A DNA stretch of 64,000 nucleotides from Tricholoma matsutake (lineage: Eukaryota; Basidiomycota; Agaricomycetes; Agaricales; Tricholomataceae). The stretch spans positions 5,146,001-5,210,000 of the forward strand of contig AP026538.1 in assembly GCA_026075535.2 (NCBI GenBank), in the 5' to 3' direction. Numbering within the stretch: the first letter of the stretch is position 1; every line of letters starts with the position of its first letter. The translations under genes and the position numbers were made by a program. The notes beneath the pieces are model-generated. The model was not told the DNA's origin. It did not search any database and was given only the letters and a program-made list of their open reading frames with translations. Below are positions 42,849-52,688 of the stretch, piece after piece.

Positions 42849-43328
42849 ATGGTGACTAGACGACGAGTCATTGACCAGTCACCAAGAACAAACAGACTGC
42901 CAGGGCAACCCTCTTGGGAATGCCCCCATGGGATCATATTCTGGTTGATGAGAGATGACTGGGTAAGAAGAGTATCCTCGACTTGCCCAAAGTGCTGCCT
43001 CTATGCATGGAGAAGCACAAAGATGGATTTAGGCTGGGTAAAGGCACAATTTGAAGAATGGTGCTTCGAGGGAGAGTTGGATGATGATGACTACTTCCCT
43101 GAAGAATTCTACCTTGACCGCAATGGCCTAACCCCAGGCAGAAGACCACTGGTGGGAATTAACCCACCACTGTGGAAAGACCTTCAGTGGAACACCCACT
43201 ATGATAAAGAAAGCAGATTTGAGCTGGCAAGGCAGCTCTTATTTGGACAACATGGAGAACTGGGGACGCTGCTGTGTTTCAACCAACACCCCCACACATC
43301 AGTACCCCAGACCACTGAGCACAACTAG
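42849..43328 (+). CDS. Accessory ORF downstream of gypsy pol (unknown)
   Basis: From ATG 42849 (MVTRRRVIDQSPRTNRLPGQ) to TAG 43326-43328, 159 aa with no stop. Features: WECPHGIIFWLMRDDWVRRV, a CPKCC cluster, LGWVKAQFEEWCFEGELDDD, PEEFYLDRNGLTPGRRPLVG and SRFELARQLLFGQHGELG. It lies between the pol stop (42695) and the 3' LTR (43828), in sense. I do not recognise the family. The intact frame within a decayed element is notable. A C16 run (42812-42827) lies just upstream. The start could be further 5', but no ATG is available there. Confidence 0.5.
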   Translation: MVTRRRVIDQSPRTNRLPGQPSWECPHGIIFWLMRDDWVRRVSSTCPKCCLYAWRSTKMDLGWVKAQFEEWCFEGELDDDDYFPEEFYLDRNGLTPGRRPLVGINPPLWKDLQWNTHYDKESRFELARQLLFGQHGELGTLLCFNQHPHTSVPQTTEHN

Positions 43329-43339
43329 GTGCGAAATCA

Positions 43340-43715
43340 ATTGTTCGCAAAGATGTTAAACTACCGACTGTCTGCAAAGATATTAAACTACCAACTGTCT
43401 GCAAAGATGTTAAACTACCAATTGTCTGCAAAGATGTTAAACTACCAATTGTCTGCAAAGATGTTAAACTATTGATCATCCGCAAAGACCTTAAACTACC
43501 AACCATCTGCAGAGACATTAAACTACCAATCGTTCACAAAGACCTTAAACTACCAACCATCTGCAGAGACGTTAAACTACCAATCATCTGCAAAGATGTT
43601 AAACTACTGACTGTCTGCAGAGACATTAAACTACTGATTGTCCACAAAGACATTAAACTAGCAACTGTCTGCAGAGACAATAAACTACTGATCATCCGCA
43701 AAGATGTAAAAATAC
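43340..43715 (+). repeat. 27-bp minisatellite encoding a 9-aa repeat
   Basis: About 14 tandem units of GTTAAACTACCAATTGTCTG + CAAAGAT. The unit is nine codons and one frame stays open through the array, giving KD[VI]KLP[TI][VI]C repeats. It lies between the accessory ORF and the PPT. It may be a C-terminal extension in another frame or simply non-coding. Confidence 0.9.
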
Positions 43716-43811
43716 AATGATACCACACAAACCTGCCAACATATCCAGACCACACTCAATCAGACCACAGAAGAGGAACAAAGATTTGGGTCGAAGTGTG
43801 GAACTTTTGAC

Positions 43812-43827
43812 CATAGCAAGGGGGTAA
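43812..43827 (+). promoter_or_regulatory. Polypurine tract before 3' LTR
   Basis: AGCAAGGGGGTAA directly precedes the LTR start TGTTACAATG. It places the LTR as the 3' LTR of the 41217-42695 pol. Confidence 0.65.
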
Positions 43828-44503
43828 TGTTACAATGTTCCTTGTAACTCATGGAACCTGACCGACCTGATGCACCCAATGATCCCATCCAGACAGTAGG
43901 CACTCCCTGACTCATGCCCGAGGCATGCCCTTGACACCAGACACACATACAATGCATGCCAACAACATGCATTTGATCCCCTTCCTGTGGAAGGCACCCT
44001 TGATGCATGGTGACTCCATGCACCCAAACCCACTCCCACACATGCTGTGATACAACAGCCCCTTGACATGAGGTCTGTGATGTTGGACTCTCACGATTGA
44101 CATGCTGTGCCACAGCACTCTGTGACATTGGATGCCTCATGCAAGGCATGAGGCTTAACTGTTTCTATTCTTACTTGATATGCATCTACCCTTCCAATTG
44201 GACAATAGGGACCTCCCTTCTAGTAGGGATGTCCTTAGTTTAGATCTAGGCAATCTACAGCCTTAACTTGCAAGCTCATTCAAAACTACTAAGGAATCCC
44301 CTTAGTACATGAACTCACTCGAAACCACTAAGGAAGTGCCTTAGTGCATGAACCCAGACAAATCTATGCAGAAGGCCTGCTAGAGGTGTACTATCATCTT
44401 ACGTCAGATGCTCCAAGTAAGACTAGTACCAAACAACTCAACAAGGAAGCATCTCACTGGACGACATCGACTAGATCGAGTAGTTGAGGCTTTGCCCTTA
44501 ACA
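43828..44503 (+). repeat. 3' LTR of the gypsy element at 41217 (about 676 bp)
   Basis: Starts TGTTACAATGTTCC after the PPT and ends TTTGCCCTTAACA. The start and end resemble the LTR at 1871-2567 (TGTCACG...CTTAACA). A repeated GCATGAACCCA/GCATGCC motif occurs inside. The partner 5' LTR is not in the window. Confidence 0.65.
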
Positions 44504-44784
44504 GCCTGTGCCCACCCTCATTGATTTTTTTCCACATGATATCACAAACATTGAATTATGGTTTTGTTTGACTGTTCTGAGCTTCCGTCCATCTGGGGGT
44601 GGTAAGCAGTAGATAGTTTATGTTTTATTCCAGTGAGCTTCATCAATGCTCACCAAATTTTTGAAACAAATAATTTGTCTCTGTCACTGATAATTTCTGT
44701 TGGGCATCCATTTTCACAGTACCAGTGGTCAAAAAATAAGGATGCAAATTCCTCAGTGGTGATATTGGTTTTGCAGGGTATGAT

Positions 44785-47359
44785 CTATATGTCTGCCCCG
44801 AGGCAGTCCATCATAGTTATGATGCTGTCATAACCATTGTCCGGTGTCAGGGGCCCAATGAAATTGATAGCTACTGAGTCAAATCTTTTATCTGGGATTG
44901 GTAGGGGGTGTAATGGGCCAGCTGGTTTGTGGGTTGTTGATCTATTTTGTTGACAATCATGGCATGAGGGTACATATCCATTAGCTAGGTTTTTATGTAT
45001 GTTGGGCCAATAAAAATTGTCCCTCAATGCTGTGTATGACATTCCACAGCCAAAATGACCCAGACTGTTGTGTGCAAGGTGGAACAAATGTTCCTGAAGG
45101 TTGCCATGTCATGGAATGACCAGGTAGTTGCCAATAAATAGTAGTCTATGTTTCAGGGAGAAGTTCAGTTTGTTGTCAAAGAGATTCTTCTTTTGGCTGT
45201 CCAGGATCCCTCTGCATCAAGAGTCAGCTTGGTAACCATATTTTATTTCTTGTAACATCTCAATATGAATATATGATCACTTACATCAATGGAGACAAGA
45301 ATGCAGTAACAGATGCACTATCACATCTACCTGAATCAACACCCATGGCAAACATTGTTGGTGCAATCTTCTCAATAGAGAATGACCCTGGAAATGTACT
45401 CCATCCATCTTGCTTGGTGTTGTGATAGGTCACACTGGAAATCAAAATTTTGTAACATTTTGTGGTCTGCATAGATGTTGATGTGGGTTCTGAGTAAGCC
45501 TACTTGCCATTTTTGTATGGCTCTCATGATGGACAGCATTTCTTGTTCATGCACTGGGCAGTTACATTTGGTGCTGTTGAGTTGTCAGCTTTTGAAGGCA
45601 ATGGGTCACACCATTTCCCATGTCTTTCCAAAGGAGAGAACTGCTCCTGTCCTATGTTTGCTTGCATCAAATTTGACAAAGATTTTGTTGTCCACAGCTC
45701 ATGACCAGTCACTTGATAGCATCAAAGGTGTACTGGTGGATGTTTGTCCAGGGGGGGAAATCATTGTTAAACTCTTTCTTTGTCAGGGGGGTCAGGATGG
45801 AGGTATGCTCAGCAAGGGCTGGTAGGAATGTCTCACCAGTCCTAGGAACTGCTGAACATGTTTAGCTGATTTGGGCACTGGCCAGTTAAGGATCCTTGCT
45901 ACTTTGCTTGCATCAGCTTCAATACCTTGCTTGGATATGTGGTGTCCCAGGAACTCAATTTCTGTAGTGAAAAGTGTTGAATTCTTTGATGAGCAGTATA
46001 GCTCCACTGTTTGAAATGCTTCGAGGACAGCTGTGACATTCTTATGGTGTTCTGTGGTACATGATGACCAAATAATAATATCATCTAGATATACATGACA
46101 CATTTTGCCAATTAGGTCTTTGAGTGCAAGTGTGACACACTGCTGGTGGGTCACAGGTGAGTTTTGGAGGCCCATGGGCATGACGACCCATTCCCAAAGG
46201 CCAAAGGGAGTGAGTGTGGCCATGTACTTGATGTGGTCAGGGTTAACAAGAGTCTGGAAGAAGGAGTTTGTCATGTTGATTTTCCCCCAGACTTTTCCCT
46301 TGGCACAGTCCATGAGAATGTCATTGATTTGAGGTAATGGGTAGTTATTGGGGATTGTCAGCCAGTTGAGGTTCCAGTAGTTGTTTACCCATCTTGGGAG
46401 TACATTGGGGTCTGCTTTTGGTATGATGAAGGATGGTGATGCATATGGTGACAATGACAGTCTTATTTGGCCAGCCACCAGGTGTTGTTCAATCAGGATT
46501 TTCCATCTGAGTCTGTATTTATAAGACTGTGTGACAGAGAGAGTTTGATATTATGGTATACATCTTGTGGGAGGTCTTTGACATGGGGAATGTCAGTGGG
46601 AAGTAATCTTTGAATTGTTGTTTGTAGTCTTTGTTGAATGTTTGTAGGTCTGCAATCACAGCCAATTCCTCGATGTGAGTTTTGATGGCTGCAATGATGT
46701 TAGGAGGGCCTGATGTGAATTTATCTAGGTCAAAATTCCCTGGGTTCTCCTCAAATAAGGACATAAATAAGGACATCAGCTCCATGTGTACAAGCATGCA
46801 TTTTTTTTTGTTTCACTCTGGCCTTGTTTGATGGCATGAGCTTCTCATTTCTGTTTGTCAAAAGGAGACACATTGATCTTCTTTTTGTTTAGTTCAGGGT
46901 CAGGGGGATTTAACAAGTCGTAACCACTTTCTTTTGTGACTGCCCTTCTCAGTTCTGCATTGACAATGATTTTATTCTTTACAAGGAATTCTAGACCTAA
47001 GATAAGGTTGGTATAGAGTCCAGGACAAATGATGGTGTTGTACAAGACTGCCATACAGCATCTGGGGATTGGATCTTTAGTTTACAATATTGCAATAAAA
47101 CCATGTTGGAGTCTGTTTCTCTCTTATTCTTCATGAAGACACCTCACACTGTAAGTGATTTGAAAAGTTGATGGGGTTCAAGGCAGAGCAGCTCCATGAG
47201 ATCGTTTGAAATCAACACTGGGGAGCAACCATGATCAATAAGAGCCAATACAGGGGTGGGGGTGCATGTGGCTGGTGCATCAATGGTGCATGTCCATTTG
47301 AGGTGTTTGGGGAAAGAAAAATGAGGGTGGATGTGCTCATTTACTTCTTCCACATGCAT
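44785..47359 (-). pseudogene. Gypsy gag-pol fragment: protease, RT, RNase H, integrase (minus strand)
   Basis: Protease: LALIDHGCSPVLISNDL (47270-47200), with DHG in place of DSG/DTG. Then a linker with LLNPPDPELNKKKINVSPFD (about 46900). RT (46478-45792): LSLSPYASPSFIIPKAD, WGKINMTNSFFQTLVNPDHI, VMPMGLQNSPVTHQQCV and CHVYLDDIIIWSS with the YLDD box intact, then EFLGHHISKQGIEADASKV. RNase H: HEQEMLSIMRAIQKWQVGLL and YINGDKNAVTDALSHLP. Integrase zinc-binding part: HLAHNSLGHFGCGMSYTALR, CHDCQQNRSTTHKPAGPLHP, DSVAINFIGPLTPD. Frames change between domains, and the integrase core beyond 44785 is gone. No LTRs assigned. Confidence 0.88.
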
Positions 47360-47429
47360 GCTCTTGAAAGAGTCATTGCTCTCAGTCTCCTCCTCAAAAA
47401 CTGCTGCAACAATGGCAGGAGGTCTTTAC

Positions 47430-47775
47430 ACTCCCCCCCCCCCCCCCCCAATCTGAGCAGACTCCGCTCAGACACTTGGACTTTGCTTGGACTTTGCTTG
47501 GACTTTGCTCGGACTTCTTTGGCTGAAAGTCCTGCCAAACTAAATGTCCAGTCCAAGCTGAGTCTGAGCTGAGTCCTCAGACTGTCCTAGGACTGTCTGA
47601 GTGTCTGAGTGGAGTCTGAGTGGACCAGCACTGATATAGTCCTAGGACTGTCTGAGTTGCTTATATAATTGACTGAAAAATCTGTGGCTACCACAGGGAT
47701 TGAACCCTCATAGTCACATGATAAAGTACAATTAAGTCAGCGATATAACAGTTAGACTAAAGCATCATTACAGGT
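47430..47775 (-). mobile_element. SINE-like sequence with pol III A and B boxes
   Basis: On the minus strand TAGTCTAACTG (47759-47749) fits the A box and GGTTCAATCCC (47707-47697) fits the B box. The body repeats CAGTCCTAGGACT and CAAAGTCCAAG. It ends in a G17 run (C17 at 47433-47449 on +). The tRNA-like head does not form a proper acceptor or T stem, so it is not a working tRNA gene. No clear target duplication was found. Confidence 0.4.
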
Positions 47776-47869
47776 AAGTAGTTATATCTCTCTATGTACC
47801 ACCCTGGCTGTGATGACAAATCAACACAGCTGCATCATCCACAATGCTGGCAATGGTGCCGCCTCCTCC

Positions 47870-48560
47870 TTACCTCCTACCCCAATAACCAACAATGGGA
47901 ATGAGCCCAAACGACGGCATTGTCGTTTGGGCTCACTTGTAAGTGTTTTTTTACATGATTTTTGTTGTTTTGTTTAACTAACTGAAATTTCCTTAATGAT
48001 AGGTTTTATCTATGTTATAACAACGCCGCAGCCTCAAAACCACAACAATGGCTGACACAGCCACCACCCCAGGACCCAGAACCACCGCTGCAAGCAACTG
48101 CTTGCGGGGTGGGAATGGGTACAACTGAAAAACAGCAAGACAACAGCGATGTCAACTTGGCCAAATGCAACGACAATGCAACAAGGCAACTGGAGACGAC
48201 TGGGACTGGGAGATGGAATGATGAGGGGACAAGTGGGAAACAAGGAAAGGAAGGCAAAGCAAACGAAGACAAATGATGTCTCTTGGGCTGTTGGTAAGTT
48301 TTTTTTTCTTGCTTTTGTTACTAACGAACTTTTTTAGGTATTATCTAGTACTGCTGATGATGATGACAACAAGCACTCAGAACCACTGCCACAAGCAGCT
48401 GCTTGCGGGGTGGGAATGGGTGCAACTTCAAAATGACGAGAATGGCTACACACACCCACCACGCATGACACACCACCCGCCTCCAGCCTCACGAGCAACT
48501 GCTTGTGGGGTGGATGGTGGGTGGAATGATGACAATGGCAGGGAACGACAACAGCACCCA
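47870..48560 (+). repeat. Palindrome/intron/hairpin module block 3
   Basis: A perfect 14-bp stem TGAGCCCAAACGAC/GTCGTTTGGGCTCA (47902-47935) is followed at once by an intron-like spacer 47939-48002 (GTAAGT, TTAACTAAC, TAG). The hairpin GCAAGCAACTGCTTGCGGGG lies near 48089. A second spacer is 48294-48337 (GTAAGT, CTAAC, TTTTTAG), with two more hairpins near 48391 and 48490. No protein-like frame. Confidence 0.7.
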
Positions 48561-48561
48561 C

Positions 48562-49865
48562 TGTGGCAGGGAATGTAGTCTGCTGGTAGTCTGTTGACCA
48601 CATGGTCACGTTGCAAGAGGTCAGCTAAGCGGGGATGGCAGTATTAGGGTTTTGGACAGAGTGGATGGGCCTTTAGCTCATTTGGGAGGGGATAGAAGGT
48701 GAATAGAACACAGTGATACATTCAAGGCTGAACATGTCGTGTAAGGATTATCGAAAATGCGGTCGAAACACGATCAACAGGGTCACGTGGCAATGTCGTC
48801 AAATATGAGGAATGGGTGCGTCGAATAGCAACAGCTCAATGGATGGATAAAAAAAAGAACTGTGCTCCTTGGAATATAACTTGTAATGATAAAACTTTGG
48901 GGAAACAGGGAAACCTAAGCTGACAGACTTGAAACTTAACTACTTAGCTAATATTCTACACCTTAGTGTGCAGTAAACTTGAAGGACTTTGTATTCCTCG
49001 AGGAGAGAATTAAGTAGAGATGTAAACTGCAAGTAAAAAGTTGGATACTCCATTCGAAAGGTGGGAGGACACCTATATACAAATCAATGGTACTGAAAAT
49101 GAAAAACCCTTATCGCACGTGTTCTCTTGCGCCAATGGGACCAATCAACAAGAATGATAAACTATCTAAGAAGCATGAAAGTCAGATCTGGGAAGCGTTG
49201 ATGATCTTCAAGATTGTCGTGGTGTTTGTGAGGCAGATGATATTGGGGTGGCATCGTCAAGTCCTCATCTCAGGGTTTCACTAACTGGGAATGACTTGGG
49301 GAGAGACTGTCTTCAAGGCTCTCTATTGACGTGACGCAACTCATGCCCCCAGCAAGCGCGGAGAGCACGCAAATCCGAACCCTCGACCCTACTGTCCAGT
49401 TGATCAACCCATCGATCTGGATGTTGACTTGCCACTAAAGGGGGGATTTGGGTCGATAGCCGGATTGTCATGGTAAAAGGTTATTTTTAGACTGGGAAGA
49501 ATTGTAATAAAATGAAAATGAAAAAAAAACCAGCTCCGATTCTTCTCGTCAAAAATGGAGCTGTCGGCATGAGGTACTGAGGAAGCATCAAAACTTCGAG
49601 GAAGCATCAAAACTTGAAGGGATGCATGATTGACGCATTGCATGTGGAAGTTGTCATTGTCATGTCAGAAGGGATCAGATAATAAACTATAAGTAATAAA
49701 AGGAAAGTTAGCAACATGAAATATTGATGAATGTGAGGAATAGTGCAAGTATACAAGAGCCCAGCTGTTCTGGTGTGCGATGGTGTGGCTGTGACAAAGT
49801 TCCCGTGAATGGGAAAGTTGGCAAACAGGCCAACTGACCTGTCCACAAGTGGGGGGTACTTTGCA
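48562..49865 (-). repeat. 3' LTR of element 5 (1,304 bp)
   Basis: On + it starts TGTGGCAGGGAATG and ends GGTACTTTGCA. The adjacent TGATGCCCCCATC is the PPT in reverse (GATGGGGGCATCA on minus). It carries two tandem copies of GAAGCATCAAAACTT near 49582-49616. Confidence 0.8.
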
Positions 49866-50090
49866 TGATGCCCCCATCATGCAGGGAACCAGAAGAATGA
49901 CCTGCAAAATAAATTCAGTGAAGCATACTAGCAGAAGAGTTTAAGAAGCGGTTTGTCATCTCAATGAGGTCAGAAATGTTGTGTGTGCAGCGGGCAGTCT
50001 CGATGTAAGGCAGTGGAGCTGGGAACATGGGATCTAAAAGTATACATTCTTTAGCATCCATGGTTCCAAGAAGGTCGTCTAGTTCCCCAA

Positions 50091-51305
50091 TCATCGAAGC
50101 AGTGTACTCCGACCATTGCCCAATCCGAAATATGGGGTATTTGATGAGGCCATTGTTGTAAGGCAGCATCCAATACCCATGCCAAACTGGACTGTCGAGG
50201 GGAACCTGAGTGATCGGGTAGGGACAAATGGCAGTCGAGGAGGACATGGATTTGATTGTCTGATTCTCCTTCCTGTAGTAAAATATTTCAGCCAATCTTT
50301 TGCTACTTTACCCCATTTCACTGTGTTGTCAATTTCCCTTAATCGATACGAATGGTCGCTCAGCTTCTGGTGGATCACAAAGGGCCCTGACCAACGAGGC
50401 ATCCCCTTGTTCCCATGTTGATTATCGAGCCACGTCTCATGAAGCAGTACCCAAGTTCCTATGTTGAAGTCATTCTCAATGAAATACTTCTCATACCATT
50501 TATTGAATGCATCAATGGAATGTTGGCATTCATGCTTCTGTCGCTCTAGCGCATTTTGTAGTATAGCGTCACATTGGCTGATTTGCAGAGTCCAAATCGT
50601 GATGAGGTCCTTGGTGTTGACAACCTTATCCCAGTCTAGAGTTTCCCACGTGCGATCCGAAATGTCAAATACTAAAAGGGGGTTACGTCCATAAAGGAGG
50701 AAATATGGGGTATACCCTGTCATGCGAGAGACCATACAGCGGATCGCCAAAAGTATGGCATACAAGCTCAGCCACTTGCTTGTCTTGGAGCCACAGACGC
50801 GAAGGAGGGCATTGACGATGACTTGGTGTGCCCATTCCACAACAGCGTTACCTTGTGGATGATAAGGAGAAGAAAAAATTACCGTAACGCCATACCGATC
50901 AAAAAGAATCTTTGTGGCACCCTGAAATTTGGAACCATTGTCCACAACACAGTATGGGATGCAACCAAACCTGCAAATGATCTCTTCATAGATAAACTTT
51001 GCCCAAGTCTTCAAATTGTTCTCCCTCGCTGCTCGAGCCTCTGGCCAACCCACAGCTGGCTCCACCGCTTGTAGTAAGTAGTGCATCCTGCCATGTCCTT
51101 TGGGCATGTGAATCATGTCCAGGTGGAAGCAACGAAGTATAGACAAGTTCCATGTTGGTGAGAAGGGGATTTTGGGACGCCTCTTTGAATGTAACTGGCA
51201 TCCATAGCAGGAGCGAACAAAGTAAGCAATGTCGTCATAGAGGTTCGGCCAGTAATAGTGTTCTGCCAGAAGCTTGTAAGTTCCATCACACCCACGGTGT
51301 CCCAC
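50091..51305 (-). CDS. Integrase of element 5 (intact 404-codon frame)
   Basis: One uninterrupted frame holds the whole integrase. The H-H-C-C zinc-binding part is GHRGCDGTYKLLAEHYYWPN ... CYGCQLHSKRR. The core has all three catalytic residues: Asp in CFHLDMIHMPKG, Asp in CVVDNGSKFQGATK and Glu in SPYHPQGNAVVEWAHQ. The C-terminal part reads NDFNIGTWVLLHETWLD, MPRWSGPFVIHQKLSDHSYR and WGKVAKDWLKYF; no chromodomain follows. It ends 226 bp before the 3' LTR. It follows the RNase H frame after one stop or frameshift (51306-51335), so the polyprotein is broken although this domain is intact. Confidence 0.9.
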   Translation of the reverse strand: MGHRGCDGTYKLLAEHYYWPNLYDDIAYFVRSCYGCQLHSKRRPKIPFSPTWNLSILRCFHLDMIHMPKGHGRMHYLLQAVEPAVGWPEARAARENNLKTWAKFIYEEIICRFGCIPYCVVDNGSKFQGATKILFDRYGVTVIFSSPYHPQGNAVVEWAHQVIVNALLRVCGSKTSKWLSLYAILLAIRCMVSRMTGYTPYFLLYGRNPLLVFDISDRTWETLDWDKVVNTKDLITIWTLQISQCDAILQNALERQKHECQHSIDAFNKWYEKYFIENDFNIGTWVLLHETWLDNQHGNKGMPRWSGPFVIHQKLSDHSYRLREIDNTVKWGKVAKDWLKYFTTGRRIRQSNPCPPRLPFVPTRSLRFPSTVQFGMGIGCCLTTMASSNTPYFGLGNGRSTLLR

Positions 51306-51335
51306 TTCGTTATGTACCTGCGCTAAAAGGGATTT

Positions 51336-52682
51336 TCACTTCTCAATGTCAGTAATGACTAGACGTGGATTTTTTCCACCTCTCGCAAGCTTCCAAAGGT
51401 GTTCCTTGTAAACCACATAAGTCTGCATTCTTGACAAGAACTGCTTCTTTTCCTTCAGATTCTCGCAGCGTGTTGGCAGTATGCCATCCTTTAGATAGTC
51501 CAACATCTCTCGCCAAAGCTCTGGCGATTCAAGGTCTTTTACCCTGTAAGTGTGCGAAATACAGGCTATGTACCCCTCCGCATTGACATCTTCATAGCCA
51601 CAATGGATATCAACACTAGGAGTTGAGTGCCTCCCATAGCCAGAACTTGGGTTAGACACAGTGTGCCAGAGCGCACCTTTCACTTGGCTTGACATGAATT
51701 CATAACCATATACTGTAATTTCCATCCTGAATACCTCGTCGCCAAGTGATATCTCAACCATTTCATAGGTCGGCGTGTGTCGGTTTTCAAATTCATGTCC
51801 CGTGTATGTCAGAGCATCCATACTCTTGAGTAATGATGCCACAATTAGACCTTCCTTAGCTTGAGCTGACATCGTTTGCATGGGGTCGAAGTTGAACCCG
51901 TTGTATTCCCTGATCCATTTGACATCTTTGTCATGCAGAAAGTCTTGTTCGTCGAATACAGGCACTGCGATTGTCGATAGAGTCATGGGTGAATGGTAGT
52001 CTCCGAAAACCATGCCTGGTTGAGGGCGTAAGGAAGCTGCCATGGAATAGAACAATTTGTGAGCAGCGATGTTCAGTATTTCAGAGGATGAGGGGATGAA
52101 AGAGGAATTGTGGGGTAAAACGAGAGGTTGTTGGTCTATGCATGAGCTTCCTATAAATTTGTCGAGGTACTCTTCCACGTCTTCATCATCAGAATCTTCT
52201 GTGCTTTGTCTTCTTTGTGACAGCCCATCAGGTGTGAGGTGCTTATCCGCTGGAACGTGGTTAACTTTGAAATCAAAGAGAGAAAGGTACATTACCCAAC
52301 GCGTCATTGGCGCGTTCAGCAGATCAGGAGACTTCATCATTTCTATCAGAAATTTAGCATCCACATCTAGACAGAAATGTATACCCCAGATTCTGCGTCG
52401 CAGATCCTTGATTGCCTGAAAAACGCCAAAGAGTTCACATTTTGGTTGTGAATACCGGGACTCTACCTCGCTGAACGTGCAGGAGCCAAAAAGTGCGGGG
52501 TGCTTCTCCCCTTTTACATTTTGGTAGATGACCCATCCAGCGCCATTGGAACAAGAATCGATGGCCACAATAACCAGGCCCTCATCAGTACTCCTAGGTT
52601 GGGGGGCGATCAGCTTCGCAGACTCGTAATTTACATGCACTAAAACTGGGGCGCTCGAGACTGATTTTTTCATTATTTCCAA
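51336..52682 (-). CDS. RNase H and linker of element 5 (448-codon frame)
   Basis: RNase H motifs with acidic residues present: VIVAIDSCSNGAGWVIY (D), SRYSQPKCELFGVFQAIKDL (E), HFCLDVDAKFLIEMM (D) and HLTPDGLSQR (D). A long linker with acidic SDDEDVEEYLDKF and FHSMAASL-type segments leads to YVVYKEHLWKLARGGKNPRL before the integrase. No internal stop. It is part of a gag-pol whose RT is interrupted, so it is a fossil domain rather than a working protein. Confidence 0.88.
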   Translation of the reverse strand: MEIMKKSVSSAPVLVHVNYESAKLIAPQPRSTDEGLVIVAIDSCSNGAGWVIYQNVKGEKHPALFGSCTFSEVESRYSQPKCELFGVFQAIKDLRRRIWGIHFCLDVDAKFLIEMMKSPDLLNAPMTRWVMYLSLFDFKVNHVPADKHLTPDGLSQRRQSTEDSDDEDVEEYLDKFIGSSCIDQQPLVLPHNSSFIPSSSEILNIAAHKLFYSMAASLRPQPGMVFGDYHSPMTLSTIAVPVFDEQDFLHDKDVKWIREYNGFNFDPMQTMSAQAKEGLIVASLLKSMDALTYTGHEFENRHTPTYEMVEISLGDEVFRMEITVYGYEFMSSQVKGALWHTVSNPSSGYGRHSTPSVDIHCGYEDVNAEGYIACISHTYRVKDLESPELWREMLDYLKDGILPTRCENLKEKKQFLSRMQTYVVYKEHLWKLARGGKNPRLVITDIEK

Positions 52683-52688
52683 AGCTTC

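Noticed and set aside
47680..47765. Minus-strand tRNA gene
   Set aside because: A and B boxes are present, but acceptor and T stems do not pair; kept only as a SINE-like feature.
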